Assembly (NCBI GenBank): GCA_016748015.1
Contig: JAAOMT010000468.1
Location: 226,998 to 290,997, forward strand
Direction: 5' to 3'
Length of the DNA: 64,000 nucleotides
From: Geosiphon pyriformis
Taxonomy: Eukaryota; Glomeromycota; Glomeromycetes; Archaeosporales; Geosiphonaceae
Part shown: positions 1 through 11,110 of the stretch, in pieces
Position numbering within the stretch: the stretch's first letter is position 1
How the letters are laid out: each line of letters opens with the position of its first letter
Made by a program: the position numbers and the translations under genes
Notes under the pieces: generated by a model
The model's input: the letters and a program-made list of their open reading frames with translations, nothing else
The model's database searches: none
What the model was told of the DNA's origin: nothing

Positions 1-792
1 CATCAAGATTTAATTTGTCGATACAGATGTCCAAAGGAATTATTATTAGACCAAGAAACTCATTTTGTGAACAGAACATTAACAGAATTGAGCCAAAGAT
101 TCGGAATTAAGAGACCATTATCATCATCATACCATCCACAAACCAACAGATTAGTCAAAAAATTCAACAGAACATTGTGTGAAGCAATTGCCAAACTCAG
201 CCAAGAAAACCAGGACGAATGGAATTTGTTTATACCATCAGTATTATTTGTTTATCAAACAATGAAACAAGATACTACACAAGCAACACCATTCAAATTA
301 GTATACAGTAGAACAGCAATATTATCAGTAGAGAGAAAAATTAATACATATCTAGCTGAACCAATAACAGAAGAAAATTTTCAAAAAACATTGCTGAGAA
401 GAACATATGACTTAATGGAAACATTAGAAAACAAACAAAGAAAAGTAGCTGATAATATTCAAAAGTTACAAGAGAAACAGAAAGAAAGACATGATAGTCA
501 ATTACTAGACAAGCCAGTTGAATTCAAGATTAGAGACAAAATACTCTTATATCATACCAAAGTGGAAAAACAATAGAGTAGAAAATTCGACCCCAAATGG
601 GATGGGCCATTTCACATAGAAGAAATTCTAGGAAATGGAGCTTACAAATTAAGACTGAATAACAAAATTTTAACCAAAGCAGCACATAGAAATCGACTGA
701 AACCATACCACAACATCATACTACCATCTACCAGTAATATTCCACAATTAGGAGTACAAAAAATACTAGTCCAACCAGATAAGATTCTATGA
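1..792 (+). pseudogene. Gypsy element A: C-terminal half of integrase (broken)
   Basis: This is the C-terminal part of a Ty3/Gypsy integrase, which inserts the retrotransposon DNA copy into the host genome. It enters from the left edge already in frame. The second catalytic aspartate region (LLLDQETHF) is at about 43-66, followed by the usual PYHPQTN-type block (here SYHPQTNRLVKKFN, about 130-168), a coiled helical stretch, and the chromo-like tail (FDPKWDGPFHIEEILGNGAYKLR, about 583-657). The third acidic residue, normally E in the NGLVERFN-type motif, is K here (codon 157-159), so the DDE triad is broken. A TAG stop at 574-576 cuts the frame, which then continues unchanged to the TGA at 790-792. 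The start lies outside the window. It is very likely inactive. Confidence 0.85.
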
Positions 793-861
793 TATCTGGA
801 GCCAATAGTTATTATTGACAACAACACGTTAAATTAATTTAGCAAAAGAATATATAAAGAC

Positions 862-1521
862 ATGGTAGACATGACAGGAAATATCAGAAAAATGGAAATT
901 ACAGACAACATTTACTCACTAGCACAACAACTCTTTCAGTTAATCCAATACCAAGAAATGGAAATTACAATCAATCAACAAACCATTCAATATCAAGATA
1001 CTAGGAAGACATTGCAACTCAGAACACAGAAGAAAACTGAAAATACGGTGGACAAAATCATTGTGAAAGTAAAATTAGCAATAAGAGAGTTGACAAAAGA
1101 AACACTATATCAAGAGTTGACTAAAGAAACTTGGAATTGGTGGATACAACAATTTCCAAGAAACTATTGTTATTTTTACTTGGGACAACACATAAACATC
1201 CAGAATCTATATACAGATAAAACAAAGCAATTATTTAACAAAAAAATACTACAACAATTAGAATATTTTGTGAGAAAGAACAACTTATCCACACAGGCCC
1301 GAGCCATCTACTGAATACATACAGCATTTCAGGATAGACCAGAAATATTACTCAACAAAGCAATGGATATGATTACCAGTAATCAATTGGAAAAAATCAC
1401 CAATGCTCAATTTGATGATTTACAAACCCAAATAACACAAGTAATTCTCAAAAACAAAATCCAGGAAATACTTCAAGAGGGGGAATTAAACAAGTTGGAT
1501 TTCGACGGAGCTCAATATTAA
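862..1521 (+). pseudogene. Extra ORF downstream of Gypsy integrase, unknown function
   Basis: An open frame lies between the integrase and the 3' LTR. It runs from ATG 862 to a TGA at 1312-1314, then on in the same frame to TAA 1519-1521, about 218 residues with one premature stop. The protein is rich in Q, N, K and T, has no membrane segment or motif I recognise, and contains a W-N-W-W cluster at about residues 91-94. A badly eroded counterpart sits in the same place in the large plus-strand copy (about 16840-17480, for example a matching KFVKRNNL-like segment at 17235-17260). It therefore seems to be a genuine part of the element family rather than chance. It could be an accessory or env-position gene; I cannot assign a function. 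Confidence 0.6.
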
Positions 1522-1534
1522 AAGGAGAGAATAA

Positions 1535-2398
1535 TGTTACTCATAGAAATATAGAAAATATATTAGCATAATTAGTAGCCAATCAGAAGTAGGCGTAGTA
1601 AAATGGGGAATTCCAAAATTCTTCTCAGGAATTGCAGGATTCCAGGAATTTCAGAATTCCCCGACAAGAAATCACAGGATTTCAGAATTCCAGAATTTCT
1701 CTCAAAGGAATTTCAGGATTCCTGTCGTAAAAAATTGAGGAATTGAGGAATCTCAAATTATGTATATATAGTAGTAAGATTAAAAGCTGAACAGAAAGAT
1801 CTCTCAGTTTAGATTTAATCTAAGTGACATTTCAGTTTCCAATCATCAAATAAATAATTATTCCATATCTCAACCCACTTTTCACTATCAACACTTCATG
1901 TTGATAGTAATTGATACTTAACCATGCTAGAACAATAGCTCTTGATCACGGCTATTGACGAAATACTAACATACCAAATTGCCTTGGCTTATTTTCTCTA
2001 TTTTCTTTATTTTATTTTCTTTATTTTATTTTTTTTTCTTTTTTATTTTGTTATTGTGTACTAATTAATTAAAAAATTAAGCACTGAGTTATTGACGTCA
2101 AGGATAGCCTAGTAAAAGACCCAGAAATAAGGGTAGGATTTTATATATTATCAGATAACTTACCAGAAGAGCATGACTGCCAGACTAAATCCAGCCACCA
2201 CACTAAGAAAGAAATTGAGAAAACTCTTGGAAAGATACATCTACTATCAACACTATTGAATCTCTGTCCATTATACAAAGGACTCCATCAAAACCTTCAG
2301 ATACCACACTTGCAGAAACTCATCCATGGAAGTAGCTTTTGAGCACCAAGTTACAGATTTGTTATTTAATTCAACAGCAGAAATAATCATCTGTAACA
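1535..2398 (+). repeat. LTR (type 1) of Gypsy element A, 3' LTR
   Basis: It starts TGTTAC and ends GTAACA, the inverted termini expected of an LTR. A purine-rich tract (AAAAGGAGAGAATAA, 1520-1534) lies immediately upstream as a polypurine tract. The U3 part contains GGAATTCC/CAGGATTCC-type short repeats (about 1605-1760), then a TATATATAG box near 1760-1770, a pyrimidine-rich run (1990-2060) and a small conserved stem (CTAGTAA / TTACCAG, 2110-2167). Homologous LTRs are found at 8810-9623 (minus) and 18510-19188 (plus). Confidence 0.85.
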
Positions 2399-3877
2399 TT
2401 ATGTATACTATGTCTTTATATACTCTTTTGGTTGTTTGATTTTACGTGTTTGGTTCAATAATTATAATTGGTTCTAAATTTCATGGAATCTCATCTGGTT
2501 TGACTAGTATTCTCTGTATTCCTAATTGTGGAATATTACTGGTAGATAATAATGCTATATAGTGATATTGTTTCAGTCAATCACTATGTGCTGCTTTGGT
2601 TAAAACTTTGTTGTTCAACCTTAATTTATAAGCTTCATTTCCAAGAATTTTTTCTATGTGAAATGGTCTGTCCTATTTGGGGTCAAATTTTCCACTCCAT
2701 TGTTTTTCCACTTTAGTATAATGTAAAAGTACTTTGTTTCCAATCTTGAATTCAACTGGTTTCTTTAGTAGTTGGTTATCATGTCTTTTTTTTTGTTTTT
2801 TTTGTGACTTTTGTATATTATTAGCTGCTTTTTGTCATGTGTTTTCCAGTGTTTCTATTAAGTCATATGTTTTTCTTAGCAATGTTCTTTGAAAATTTTC
2901 TTCTGTTATTGGTTCTGTTGGATATGTTTTGACTTCTATCTTAACTGGTAATGTTGCTGTTCTACCATATACTAATTTGAATAGTGTTGCTTGTGTAGTG
3001 TCTTGTTTCATTGTTCGATAAGCAAATAATACTGATGGTATAATCAAATCCCATTCATCCTAGTTTTTTTGGCTGATTTTGACAATGGCTTCACACAATG
3101 TTCTGTTAAACTTTTCAACTAACCCATTTGTTTGTAAATAGTATGGTGATGATAATGGTCTTTTTATTCCAAATCTTTGACTTAATTCTGCCAATGTTCT
3201 ATTTACAAAGTGAGTTCCTTGATTTGATAGTAGTTCTTTTAGACATCTATGTTGACAGATCAAATCTTAATGAATAAATTTGGCAATAAATTCTGCATCT
3301 GCTCTTTGAATGATTTTTGCTTCTGGCCATTTTGTGAAATAGTCCATGGCTACTGCAATATATCTGTTGGCTCTGTTGGTGATTGTTAATGGTCCAACTA
3401 AGTTAATTTTAATGTGATTGAATGGTTGTCTCACTTTGATTGGTCTTAATGGTTTACTGAGTTTTATTTTACCTCTTCTTTGACAAACATCACAACTTTA
3501 AACATATTGAATAATGTTCAGATACATTGATGGCCAATAGTATCTTTTTCTGATTTTTTCTATGATTGTTTCTTTATGAAAATGTCCTGCTATTGGATCT
3601 GAGTACATGTTAAATAATATTGTCTCTTTCTCTAATTCTTTAATTACTCTGGTTGGTTGATCTGGATTTTTTTTGTTTTTCTGGTAAAGTATATTTTGAT
3701 AGTTAATAAAATATTTTGATTGTTGTTTTATGTTACTTTGTTCTTTTTAAGATAATTTCTCCTTAAACAATTTGGTATTTATATAATGTTGGAGTTGTTA
3801 ATATTTTTGTATATTTATCTTTTGTTATATTTTTGGGTTGAAATGTTTTTAGATTTGTCTCATTCACAACAATCTGT
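2399..3877 (-). pseudogene. Gypsy element B: integrase fragment, minus strand
   Basis: Reading the minus strand from 3877 downward gives an H-x3-H...C-x2-C zinc-binding domain (GHFHKE ... SCDVCQRR, about 3590-3470), the DDE core and the C-terminal domain ending near 2470. It is the same family as the fragment at 1-792. Two catalytic aspartates are asparagines: HIKINLVGP (codon 3402-3404) and LLSNQGTHF (3222-3224), while NGLVEKFN keeps its glutamate. Several stops (for example between 3047 and 3060 and near 3268) interrupt one continuous frame. The 3' end is cut exactly where LTR A ends (2398), suggesting element A inserted into B. Nothing upstream of the integrase zinc domain remains before the LTR at 3878. 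Confidence 0.85.
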
Positions 3878-4908
3878 TGTTACCAGAGTAGAAAAACAGA
3901 TCTGAAGTTATGAAGAAACATGACCAAAATGTAACATAAATACAGAATAGTGTGCAATAATATTGGATAATGCATTATAACTTAAGATAGCACAGAATAA
4001 TGCGTTATAACATAGAATAACACAGAATAACATGTTATAATGTAGGATAACTAGTAATAATGTAGAAAAATGAAGCAATAACAGAAATAACAAAGCAATA
4101 GTTAGCAATAACAAAACAATTAGAAGCAATCCTATAAAACCAAAAGAATATATAAAAATAAGTAGTTATAGAAAATAGAAACAGACAGACCAATAGATAC
4201 AAACTTCTAAACAAGAATCAAATATCCTTATCCTTTCCATTATTTATTCTATTTCATCTTCATCTGCTGAAATAAATCAATTATCAAGAAATCAGAATCA
4301 CAAATTCATGTTCTTAAACTTTGTGGAATATATGTAAATTGACCATTGTTTTGTATCTTTGTTCCAGGACAGATGTTTTTAGCATAACTACCTCAAACTA
4401 TTAATGATTTGGACCAATCACTCTTAATCATGACAATTGACAATACTAATTTTTTTCTCTCTTTTTTTTTCTATTTTTTTTTCTTTTTATTTCTTTGTAT
4501 TTCTTTTCTTTATTTTTTTGTGAAGCAGCAACATTGTAAAATTAACTGTCTGAGAATAGACTTCGTGATAGCCTGGTAAAAGAGAAAAGCTCCTTCTAGG
4601 GTTTTTGGATATTAACATTATCTTGATAGCTTACCAGAAGGGCAAAAAGACAATACCAGACCCTAATAACTGTGCTCATTAGTTTGGAAAAGAAAGCTCA
4701 CCTTTATAAGAAGTTGCAATCAGCAAGAACCAAAACTCTGTGCCTTATAACCAAAAAACTTAATGAGTAAATTCACAACCAGTAAAATAAGACTTTCAGT
4801 GACTGATAATCAAGACTAAGCCAGTAGAATTATGCAAAAGATGCATTACCAATAATTGAGAGCACCAAACGTTATCATCTTTCTATTACATTAACTATAT
4901 CTATAACA
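3878..4908 (+). repeat. LTR (type 2), plus orientation
   Basis: It runs from TGTTACC to TATAACA. It opens with a tract of ATAACA/AGAATA-type short repeats (3910-4100), then a region homologous to 17501-18487, including the pyrimidine run (4450-4520) and the conserved CTGGTAA/TTACCAG stem (4573-4637). It shares the downstream half with type 1 LTRs but has a different U3. No internal element sequence follows it on the plus strand, so it is a solo or rearranged LTR; I found no clear target duplication. Confidence 0.7.
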
Positions 4909-5053
4909 GCATTATACTATGTTATAACATGTTATTCTACATTATTACATGTTATTCTATGTTTTTTCATATTATCTTGTATTATTTTATGTTATCACGT
5001 TTTTGGTCATATTTTCTCCATAATTTTGGATTGGTTTTTCTACTCAGATAACA
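4909..5053 (-). repeat. Inverted partial copy of the type 2 LTR start
   Basis: The reverse complement of 4909-5053 begins TGTTATCTGAGTAGAAAAAC and continues with the same ATAACA-type repeats as 3878-4060. The 3878-5053 block therefore has long, imperfect inverted ends of roughly 145 bp. It may be two LTRs joined head to head or a rearrangement product. Confidence 0.6.
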
Positions 5054-5455
5054 GCGATGATAACATAAATTCAAGTAATAATTAATAATTTTTATTGATA
5101 TGTAATGTGGATTTTGAATTGCTTTTAATTATGTTTTTTAACCAGAAATTTTAACCATGAATTCTGTTTTTTCTGCTTCTAATACTTTTGCTATATATAT
5201 ATAATTAATGTTTTATGAAATCTCACACATTTATAAGCAATGTGCTATAATTTCTTGAACAATGTGCCTTAATCTACTAATATTGTTTATATTGCTAAGC
5301 AATATATTTTAATCTACTGATATTGTTCACATTGCTAAACAATGTGTCATAATTTACTAGCACTGTGCTCACATGTTCAATACTATTCTCTTATTGGTCT
5401 ATTTTTCTTATCTGTTTTTTCTACTATTTTTCTTGTACTTTTTCTATGAGTAACA
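5054..5455 (-). repeat. Truncated type 1 LTR, minus strand
   Basis: On the minus strand it starts TGTTACTCATAGAAAA at 5455, which matches the start of the LTR at 1535. It carries the TATATATATA box (5195-5204) and stops abruptly at 5054 against the inverted LTR fragment. It contains a tandem array of a 40-bp unit (see 5261-5380). It is either the 3' LTR of the minus-strand element to its right or the remains of another copy. Confidence 0.6.
5261..5380. repeat. 40-bp tandem repeat, about three units
   Basis: Units at 5261-5300 and 5301-5340 share TTAATCTACT-ATATTGTT-ATTGCTAA; a third, more diverged unit follows at 5341-5380 and a partial one precedes (5239-5260). It lies in the U3 position of a minus-strand LTR, where other copies carry different short repeats. 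Confidence 0.7.
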
Positions 5456-6190
5456 GCACTTGTTATTTGTTAAATTTTATTTTTGTCATGTAAATATATA
5501 TCTAAGTATAAAAAACCTCTGTTTTATATAATATTAAAAGACATTTCTTGGCTTATCCAGCTGCTTATAAGAATTATATATTAACATAAAATATTATATG
5601 TTTTTCGTTAATCAGAAATATTATTTCATATTTTTTTATTGAATAGTGTTTCTTTACAAGCAAAACACAATTTGTTGTCACATTTTTTTTGTTATTTTAA
5701 ATATTCAAGACATTTTTGGTGGCACAGTTTGCAGTAGTAATAGATATGTATTCAGTAGTTTTTTCAAATAAGATTCAAGCTTTTATAAAGAAAAGCTTTT
5801 TATTATAGTCAATACATCTAAATAAAATATATAACAGTTCTTTTTTTGTGTTCACAAAATATTATCTATTTTATCTACTGGTTATTTTTTCAGTAGCTGT
5901 GATGGCTTTTGGTTTGTTTTTTTTTATTTATTTATTATCTTAAGAGAGTATTGGCAGTAATTCATTGTGTTTGTTTTCAGTCTATAAGACTTAATAGACT
6001 TCTTAAATAGGTTTTTCTTTTTTTTTTTTCAACTTAATCAATAGTTGTTCTCTTAAAAAAGCTTTAAAATGTTTGCAAATGACAAGTATTTGAATATGAA
6101 ATTATCAAATATTAACTAAAGCTCTTAAGTGTTCTAGTTAAATATAACATTGGTTTTGAACAGCCAATTATTACCAATAAGAGCTTGATA
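5456..6190 (-). pseudogene. Gypsy element D: region between protease and RT, Cys-rich
   Basis: The minus-strand frame of the protease runs on past its TAG stop (6191-6193) with a YQALIGNNWL block (about 6160-6190), which in this family follows the protease. Further on (about 5770-5640) another frame shows a cysteine-rich stretch with the spacing CKLCHQKC...KC...CFACKE, probably a zinc-binding linker. Many stops interrupt it. The reverse transcriptase that should follow is missing; the element breaks off at the LTR fragment ending at 5455. Confidence 0.45.
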
Positions 6191-6592
6191 TTATGTGTCT
6201 TCTATTACCAATACTTTAATTGGTATAATAATACTGTTGACTTTGAAAAAAAAGTCATTAATTTTGCCAATTGAAGTTTTTGTCATTCTATTAACAGTAA
6301 TGATTTTGGCATTAACAGTATAATCAACTTGGCAACTTAATTGATTCATAAATTGTTGTGTAATAATGCTGCTTGTTAATTTATTATTAAGTATTAATTT
6401 GATAAGTTGATCATCAACTTTGGCATTTATGTATATTACAGTAATTAATTTAGCATTAAGAGCAACTTCACTAAATAAAGATGTTGTTGCTAATTCTTCT
6501 AATTTGAAAAAAAAAATGGCTACAAGTAATTTATCTTCAATAATTGTTGCTAGTAAAATATTATTGATAAGTGATATTGAATTAGTTTCCAA
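6191..6592 (-). pseudogene. Gypsy element D: retropepsin-like protease, active site lost
   Basis: This is an aspartic protease domain of Ty3/Gypsy type, which cleaves the Gag-Pol polyprotein. The recognisable block is IYINAKVDDQLIKLILNNK followed by SIITQQFMNQL. The catalytic D-S/T-G triplet is N-N-K here; the aspartate position is asparagine (codon 6386-6388). Downstream are the flap-like region and IIPIKVLVIED, the end of the domain. It is open over 133 codons but cannot be active as a protease. Its counterpart in the plus-strand copy is at about 10650-11110. Confidence 0.75.
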
Positions 6593-8809
6593 GTTGTTGG
6601 ATAAGTTGTTTTCTGAAGTAACTAAAAGACTTAAATAATTCTGGAAATTTGGGTTTTAGATGTACTTACTTTTTAAACTTTACTAATATAATTCTAATGG
6701 CTGGTTGGAAGAACTGGGAATTAGTTGGTACATAATTATTGTTGATTTTTAGTTCTGTTGTGTGTGTAATTCTCAATCTTTGGTTTTTGAGTAATATTTG
6801 AGCTAAGTTTTGTAGTAGTGTTTGAATTTGTTGAGATTAATAAATGATTTGTGGATGCAACTAATAGATTACTGATATTGAAGTCTAATATACTAGAAAT
6901 AAGTATATTGGTGTTTGCATTATTGAAGTGTAATAAAATTAATATTAATATTGTTCCTAATTCAGGATATAATTTGGAGTTTAAAACCTGCAATCAAAAT
7001 TTCAATATTGATTTTTGATTATTGATTATTAAATCTAAAATAACAATCTGCTTTTAAATAGTTTTGTTTATTACAATAATAACAATTACATGTTTTTTGT
7101 TGTTATAATTGATTTAATAATAATGAATGTAATTGATTTTGGAAATGATTAAAGTTTTTTTAATTGTTGTAATGTTATAGAAATAATAAATGGCTTGATT
7201 ATTAGTTAAGTATTTCTCAATTTTCTAATTAATAACTTTACTAAATTGCTTCATTTTGGTATCTAATTCAGATAATTTATTCATTATTAAATTTACTCAG
7301 CAGTTATCCAAACTATTTAGAAGTTTTTTTTTTGGTTTTTGAATTTTTTTAGCTTAGGTGTGATTGGCTTTAAGTTTGGCTGATTTGAAATCTCTGACAT
7401 ATGTAACTATATCTTAAAGAGTATTTAGATGTATTAAATGTACTTATTATAATAAGCTGTTGTGTAGTTCATAAATAAACTGGTTCAAAATTTGTGCTGC
7501 TATAAAGTAGTCAGCTTGAATTGTCTAAATTTAACACAAATTTCTGTGAAAACATTCTAAGTAAGTGGTGACTGCTTTAGTATTATCTTGTTTAATTATG
7601 ATAAAACCAGTTAACAAGTAATTTAAGCTATTATTATTGCTAAAATGCCATAAAAATGCAGTTTTAAACACATCAAAATTTTGGGGTTTGTTTACAAAAT
7701 TTTGATACTATAAGTTAACAGTGTTCTGGAAAAAGTATGGAATAACTTGAATTGCTTTGGTATTATTCTATTTATTGACTGCAATGGCTTTTTTCATATT
7801 GTTTAATCATGCTTAAGTGTTGTTTTTTTTGCCAGTAAATTTCTCTAATTAGGTAATTAGTACATATGTTATTAGTACAAGTTGTTATTATTGTGATTGT
7901 TGTTGTGGTTGTAATTGTAGTGTGGCAATTGGTACAACTGATAGATTAATCACAATAACTGAAGATAAGTATTGCTAAAAAATAGAAACAGGATTTGGAT
8001 TGTTCAAATTTTGCAGAGTTTAAACAATCAAAATAATAATTTCCAGATTAATTGAAATTGAATTTTGACTATTATTTCTCTGATTGTTGTCTTTTTTTTT
8101 AATTCAGTATCTTCCCAATAACTGGTAGATTCGAAATTTGGTTAAGATAACAGTGATCAAAGTTCTGATAGTGTTGTTGGTTATAATTTAAATTTTTCAA
8201 AAAAATTGTCATAAGTTCTTAATAATTTGGCTTTTTCTTAATTATTTTGTAATGATATTTTTGCTAATAGTGTTTTTATGACTGCTGTGCATATAACTGC
8301 TAATGTTATGTAAATAGTACTTTCAAGTATATAGTAATATAATAGGTTATAGGTAAAATAACTCTTGGTTTTTTTCAATTAGACAATTGTACTTTTTTTG
8401 ATGTTTCTGTTAAAGTTTGTAATTTTTCTTTGTCTGTAAAAGTAATAAGAAATTTTTGTTGAGTCTAATGCTTAATTTCTATGTTTATTTCTGTAATTAG
8501 TAGGGTAAACAAATAGTTTAATAGAAGAGTAATAGTTTGTAATAGTTTATTATAAAAATTTTTAAGGGCAGCTTCTGAATTTTTTTGGTTTCTTAAGTAA
8601 GATTTAATTTTTTTGTTGACATAAAAATTGAAAGCTGATTCTACTGGCTAATAGTTACTTGTTAGTCCAAAGTAAATTTGGTAATGTTGAAATAAAAATT
8701 TTACAAATCTTAAATAATTTTCTTCTATGATTTCTTGGTCTGTTACTTTTTTGAATAGTTAATATTAATGTTAATTCTCTGTTGGATTATACTTTACAAA
8801 AACACCAAA
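6593..8809 (-). pseudogene. Gypsy element D: eroded gag region
   Basis: Between the protease (below 6593) and the 5' LTR (8810-9623, minus) is 2.2 kb of A+T-rich sequence that must hold gag by position. I see scattered short open stretches with N/I/K-rich composition (for example 6736-6993) but no intact zinc knuckle and no frame longer than about 85 codons. The assignment rests on position only. Confidence 0.4.
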
Positions 8810-9623
8810 TGTTACAGGTAATTATTTAAAGTATTGGTACAAATAACAAATCTGTAACTTGGTACTCAATATCTGATAATGTTGGTAATTTTTGAAGATT
8901 TTGAAGTCTAAAAGTTTTGGTTGAGTTTTTTATATAATGAACAAAAATTTAATTAATGATTTCTTTTATGAATTTTTTTTTTAGTATAATAACCAGTTTA
9001 TTTTAGCAGTTATGCTTTTCTAGTAAATTATTTTTAAATTTTTATCTTTGTTCTCAGGTTTTTTATCAGATTATTTTTAACATCAAATATTCAGTACTTA
9101 ATTTCTTTAATTAATTAGTAAACAACAAAGAAACAAAATAAAAAAAATAAAAATAAAAAATAAAAAATTAGTATTCTATTAATAGCTATAATTAAAAGCT
9201 ATTGGTCCAGTATGTTTAAGTATTAAATTCTATCAATATGGAATGTTAATAGTAAAAAAGTAATTAATATTCTTAATTAAACAATAATAACATAAATTGG
9301 ATAATAATTAAATATTTTTATTAATATTAATGGGTTTTTATTTCAAGTTATAGAATACTATTTTTTGAAGAAAAGAGTAAAAATAAGTAGTTATTATTAG
9401 CTACTATTCTATTTAAGTCGAATTTTGAATACTTTTCTGTTTTTAATACTTTTGCTATATATATATAATTTGTATTATATGGGATTTCTGAGAATTCTGC
9501 AATTCTGTAGTTTTGCAATTTCTTGAAAAAAATCCTGCAATTCTGGAATTTCTTATTTTATTATGTCTATTTCTGATTGGTTATTTTACTCATTATTATA
9601 ATTCCTAATTTCTATAAGTTATA
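8810..9623 (-). repeat. LTR (type 1), 5' LTR of Gypsy element D
   Basis: The reverse complement starts TATAACTTATAGAAAT (equivalent to TGTTACTCATAGAAAT of LTR A) at 9623 and ends CTGTAACA at 8810. It carries the aligned TATATATATA box (9459-9468), TGCAATTCTG repeats (about 9490-9560), the pyrimidine run and the paired CTGATAA/TTACTAG segment. It matches 18510-19188 along its length. Confidence 0.8.
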
Positions 9624-10640
9624 ATGCATATACCTGAATTACAAAAGCCAAAAAAGCAATTATAGCCAATAATTAGAATAAGATTAAAACAATCTAAGCT
9701 TTACCCTTTTTTTTAATAGAAACCATAAACTTATAATATTAAAGTCTTAAGAAAAAACTAATTAACTTTGCTGCTTTCAAACTTGTCTTTTTACAATATT
9801 TCTGCAATTCTAATACACTTATTAGACTACAAAATTAGTTTAATATAATAAAACAAAAAAATCACAAAGCAATAACCACTTATTTTAAGCAATTTAATAA
9901 AATTCTTCACAAATTTAGACAATTAAAAGAGACTATTATACACCAGAACAAACTCCTAACCAATTTATTAAAAAACTAAAAAATAGTATTTTTTAATCTA
10001 TTAGGTTCTATTACTTTAGTAGTTTATAAAAGACCATAATACTTGTTCATGACTTTAAATTAACAAAGCAAAAAGCCAATTATATCTAAGTTATTAACTT
10101 AGCCATAAATAAAACATTAGATATCAATATTAAGTTTATCCAATTAAATAAAAAATTGACTCAAAAAATTGAAAAATTCTTAGCAAAAAACTCTGGAACT
10201 TATTAATTACTACAATATAAAAATGACTCCAGCAATTATTAATAACAAAATTAACAATAATAACAACAACTTTGAAAGTTAGATTTCCATAATTATTACT
10301 ATTGTCAAAAATCTAAACATATTGTAAAGAATTGCAAAAAAAAACTAGCCAACCAAAACGAAAAAGTTAATATTAACTTCAACTAAAATATCTTCAAATT
10401 ATGAAATTTCAATATTCTTTGCCATTATATTCATAACTACAGTACTTACATTAATAATTTTTAACTTATTATTAATCTTTACAAGTAATAATACCAATAC
10501 TACCTTAATATCAAGTGCTAATATATAATAAAATCACAATAAAAACCAAACACAACTTAGCAGTAGGCCATTTAGACCAGTAAATTAGGACAACATACTA
10601 TTTTAAGCAACATGAACTAAATATCCAAACCAGGCCTTAT
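9624..10640 (+). pseudogene. Gypsy element C: gag remains
   Basis: This is the start of a long plus-strand element whose 5' LTR is absent; it abuts LTR D directly. The sequence has lost any long frame. A nucleocapsid-like knuckle survives in outline at about 10290-10345 (YYCQKSKHIVKNC), with the first cysteine replaced by tyrosine. Stops are frequent and the region is strongly A+T-rich. Confidence 0.5.
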
Positions 10641-11110
10641 ATCTTGGTCTTATGAAAACTTCAAATTTTAGTAATATTAAATCTTTAAAAGAAAAAAATA
10701 TAGTTAAAATTACCAATTTTTTTTCTCTTAATCTCAGTCAAACTGCCAATACAATTCTTCTTGCTATTATTACTGAAGACAATACACTAGTTATCATATT
10801 TTTATTTAATATTAACAGCCTAAACACTATTGATTTTTTTAATAGAGCTGTCATTAATTAGAATAAACTAATTATGGCAATATATACCAATACCAAAATA
10901 GGACAATTAAATATTAAATTAATATTTAACAGTAGATCTGCAGACAGCATAATCACAAAACAACTTATAAATTAACTAAGTTATTAAATAGATCATACAG
11001 CTACTGTTAGAATAATTATCATGAATGAAAATACCAAAACACTAATAAAAAAATTGACAATTTTCTCTTTAAAATCCACAGAATTAGCATTTTAACTAAA
11101 ATACTCATCA
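10641..11110 (+). pseudogene. Gypsy element C: retropepsin remains
   Basis: The frame starting near 10652 encodes the protease lead-in and, after a stop at 10859-10861, IYTNTKIGQLNIKLIFNSRSADSIITKQL. The catalytic aspartate position is asparagine (AAC 10928-10930) and the following S-G is S-R. It is homologous to 6191-6592 on the minus strand. It is inactive. Confidence 0.7.

Noticed and set aside
3908-4129. 73-codon hydrophobic minus frame that looks like a membrane protein
   Set aside because: It is the reverse reading of ATAACA-type LTR repeats.
5261-5380. CRISPR-like array
   Set aside because: Units are contiguous 40-bp tandem repeats without unique spacers, inside an LTR of a eukaryotic retrotransposon.
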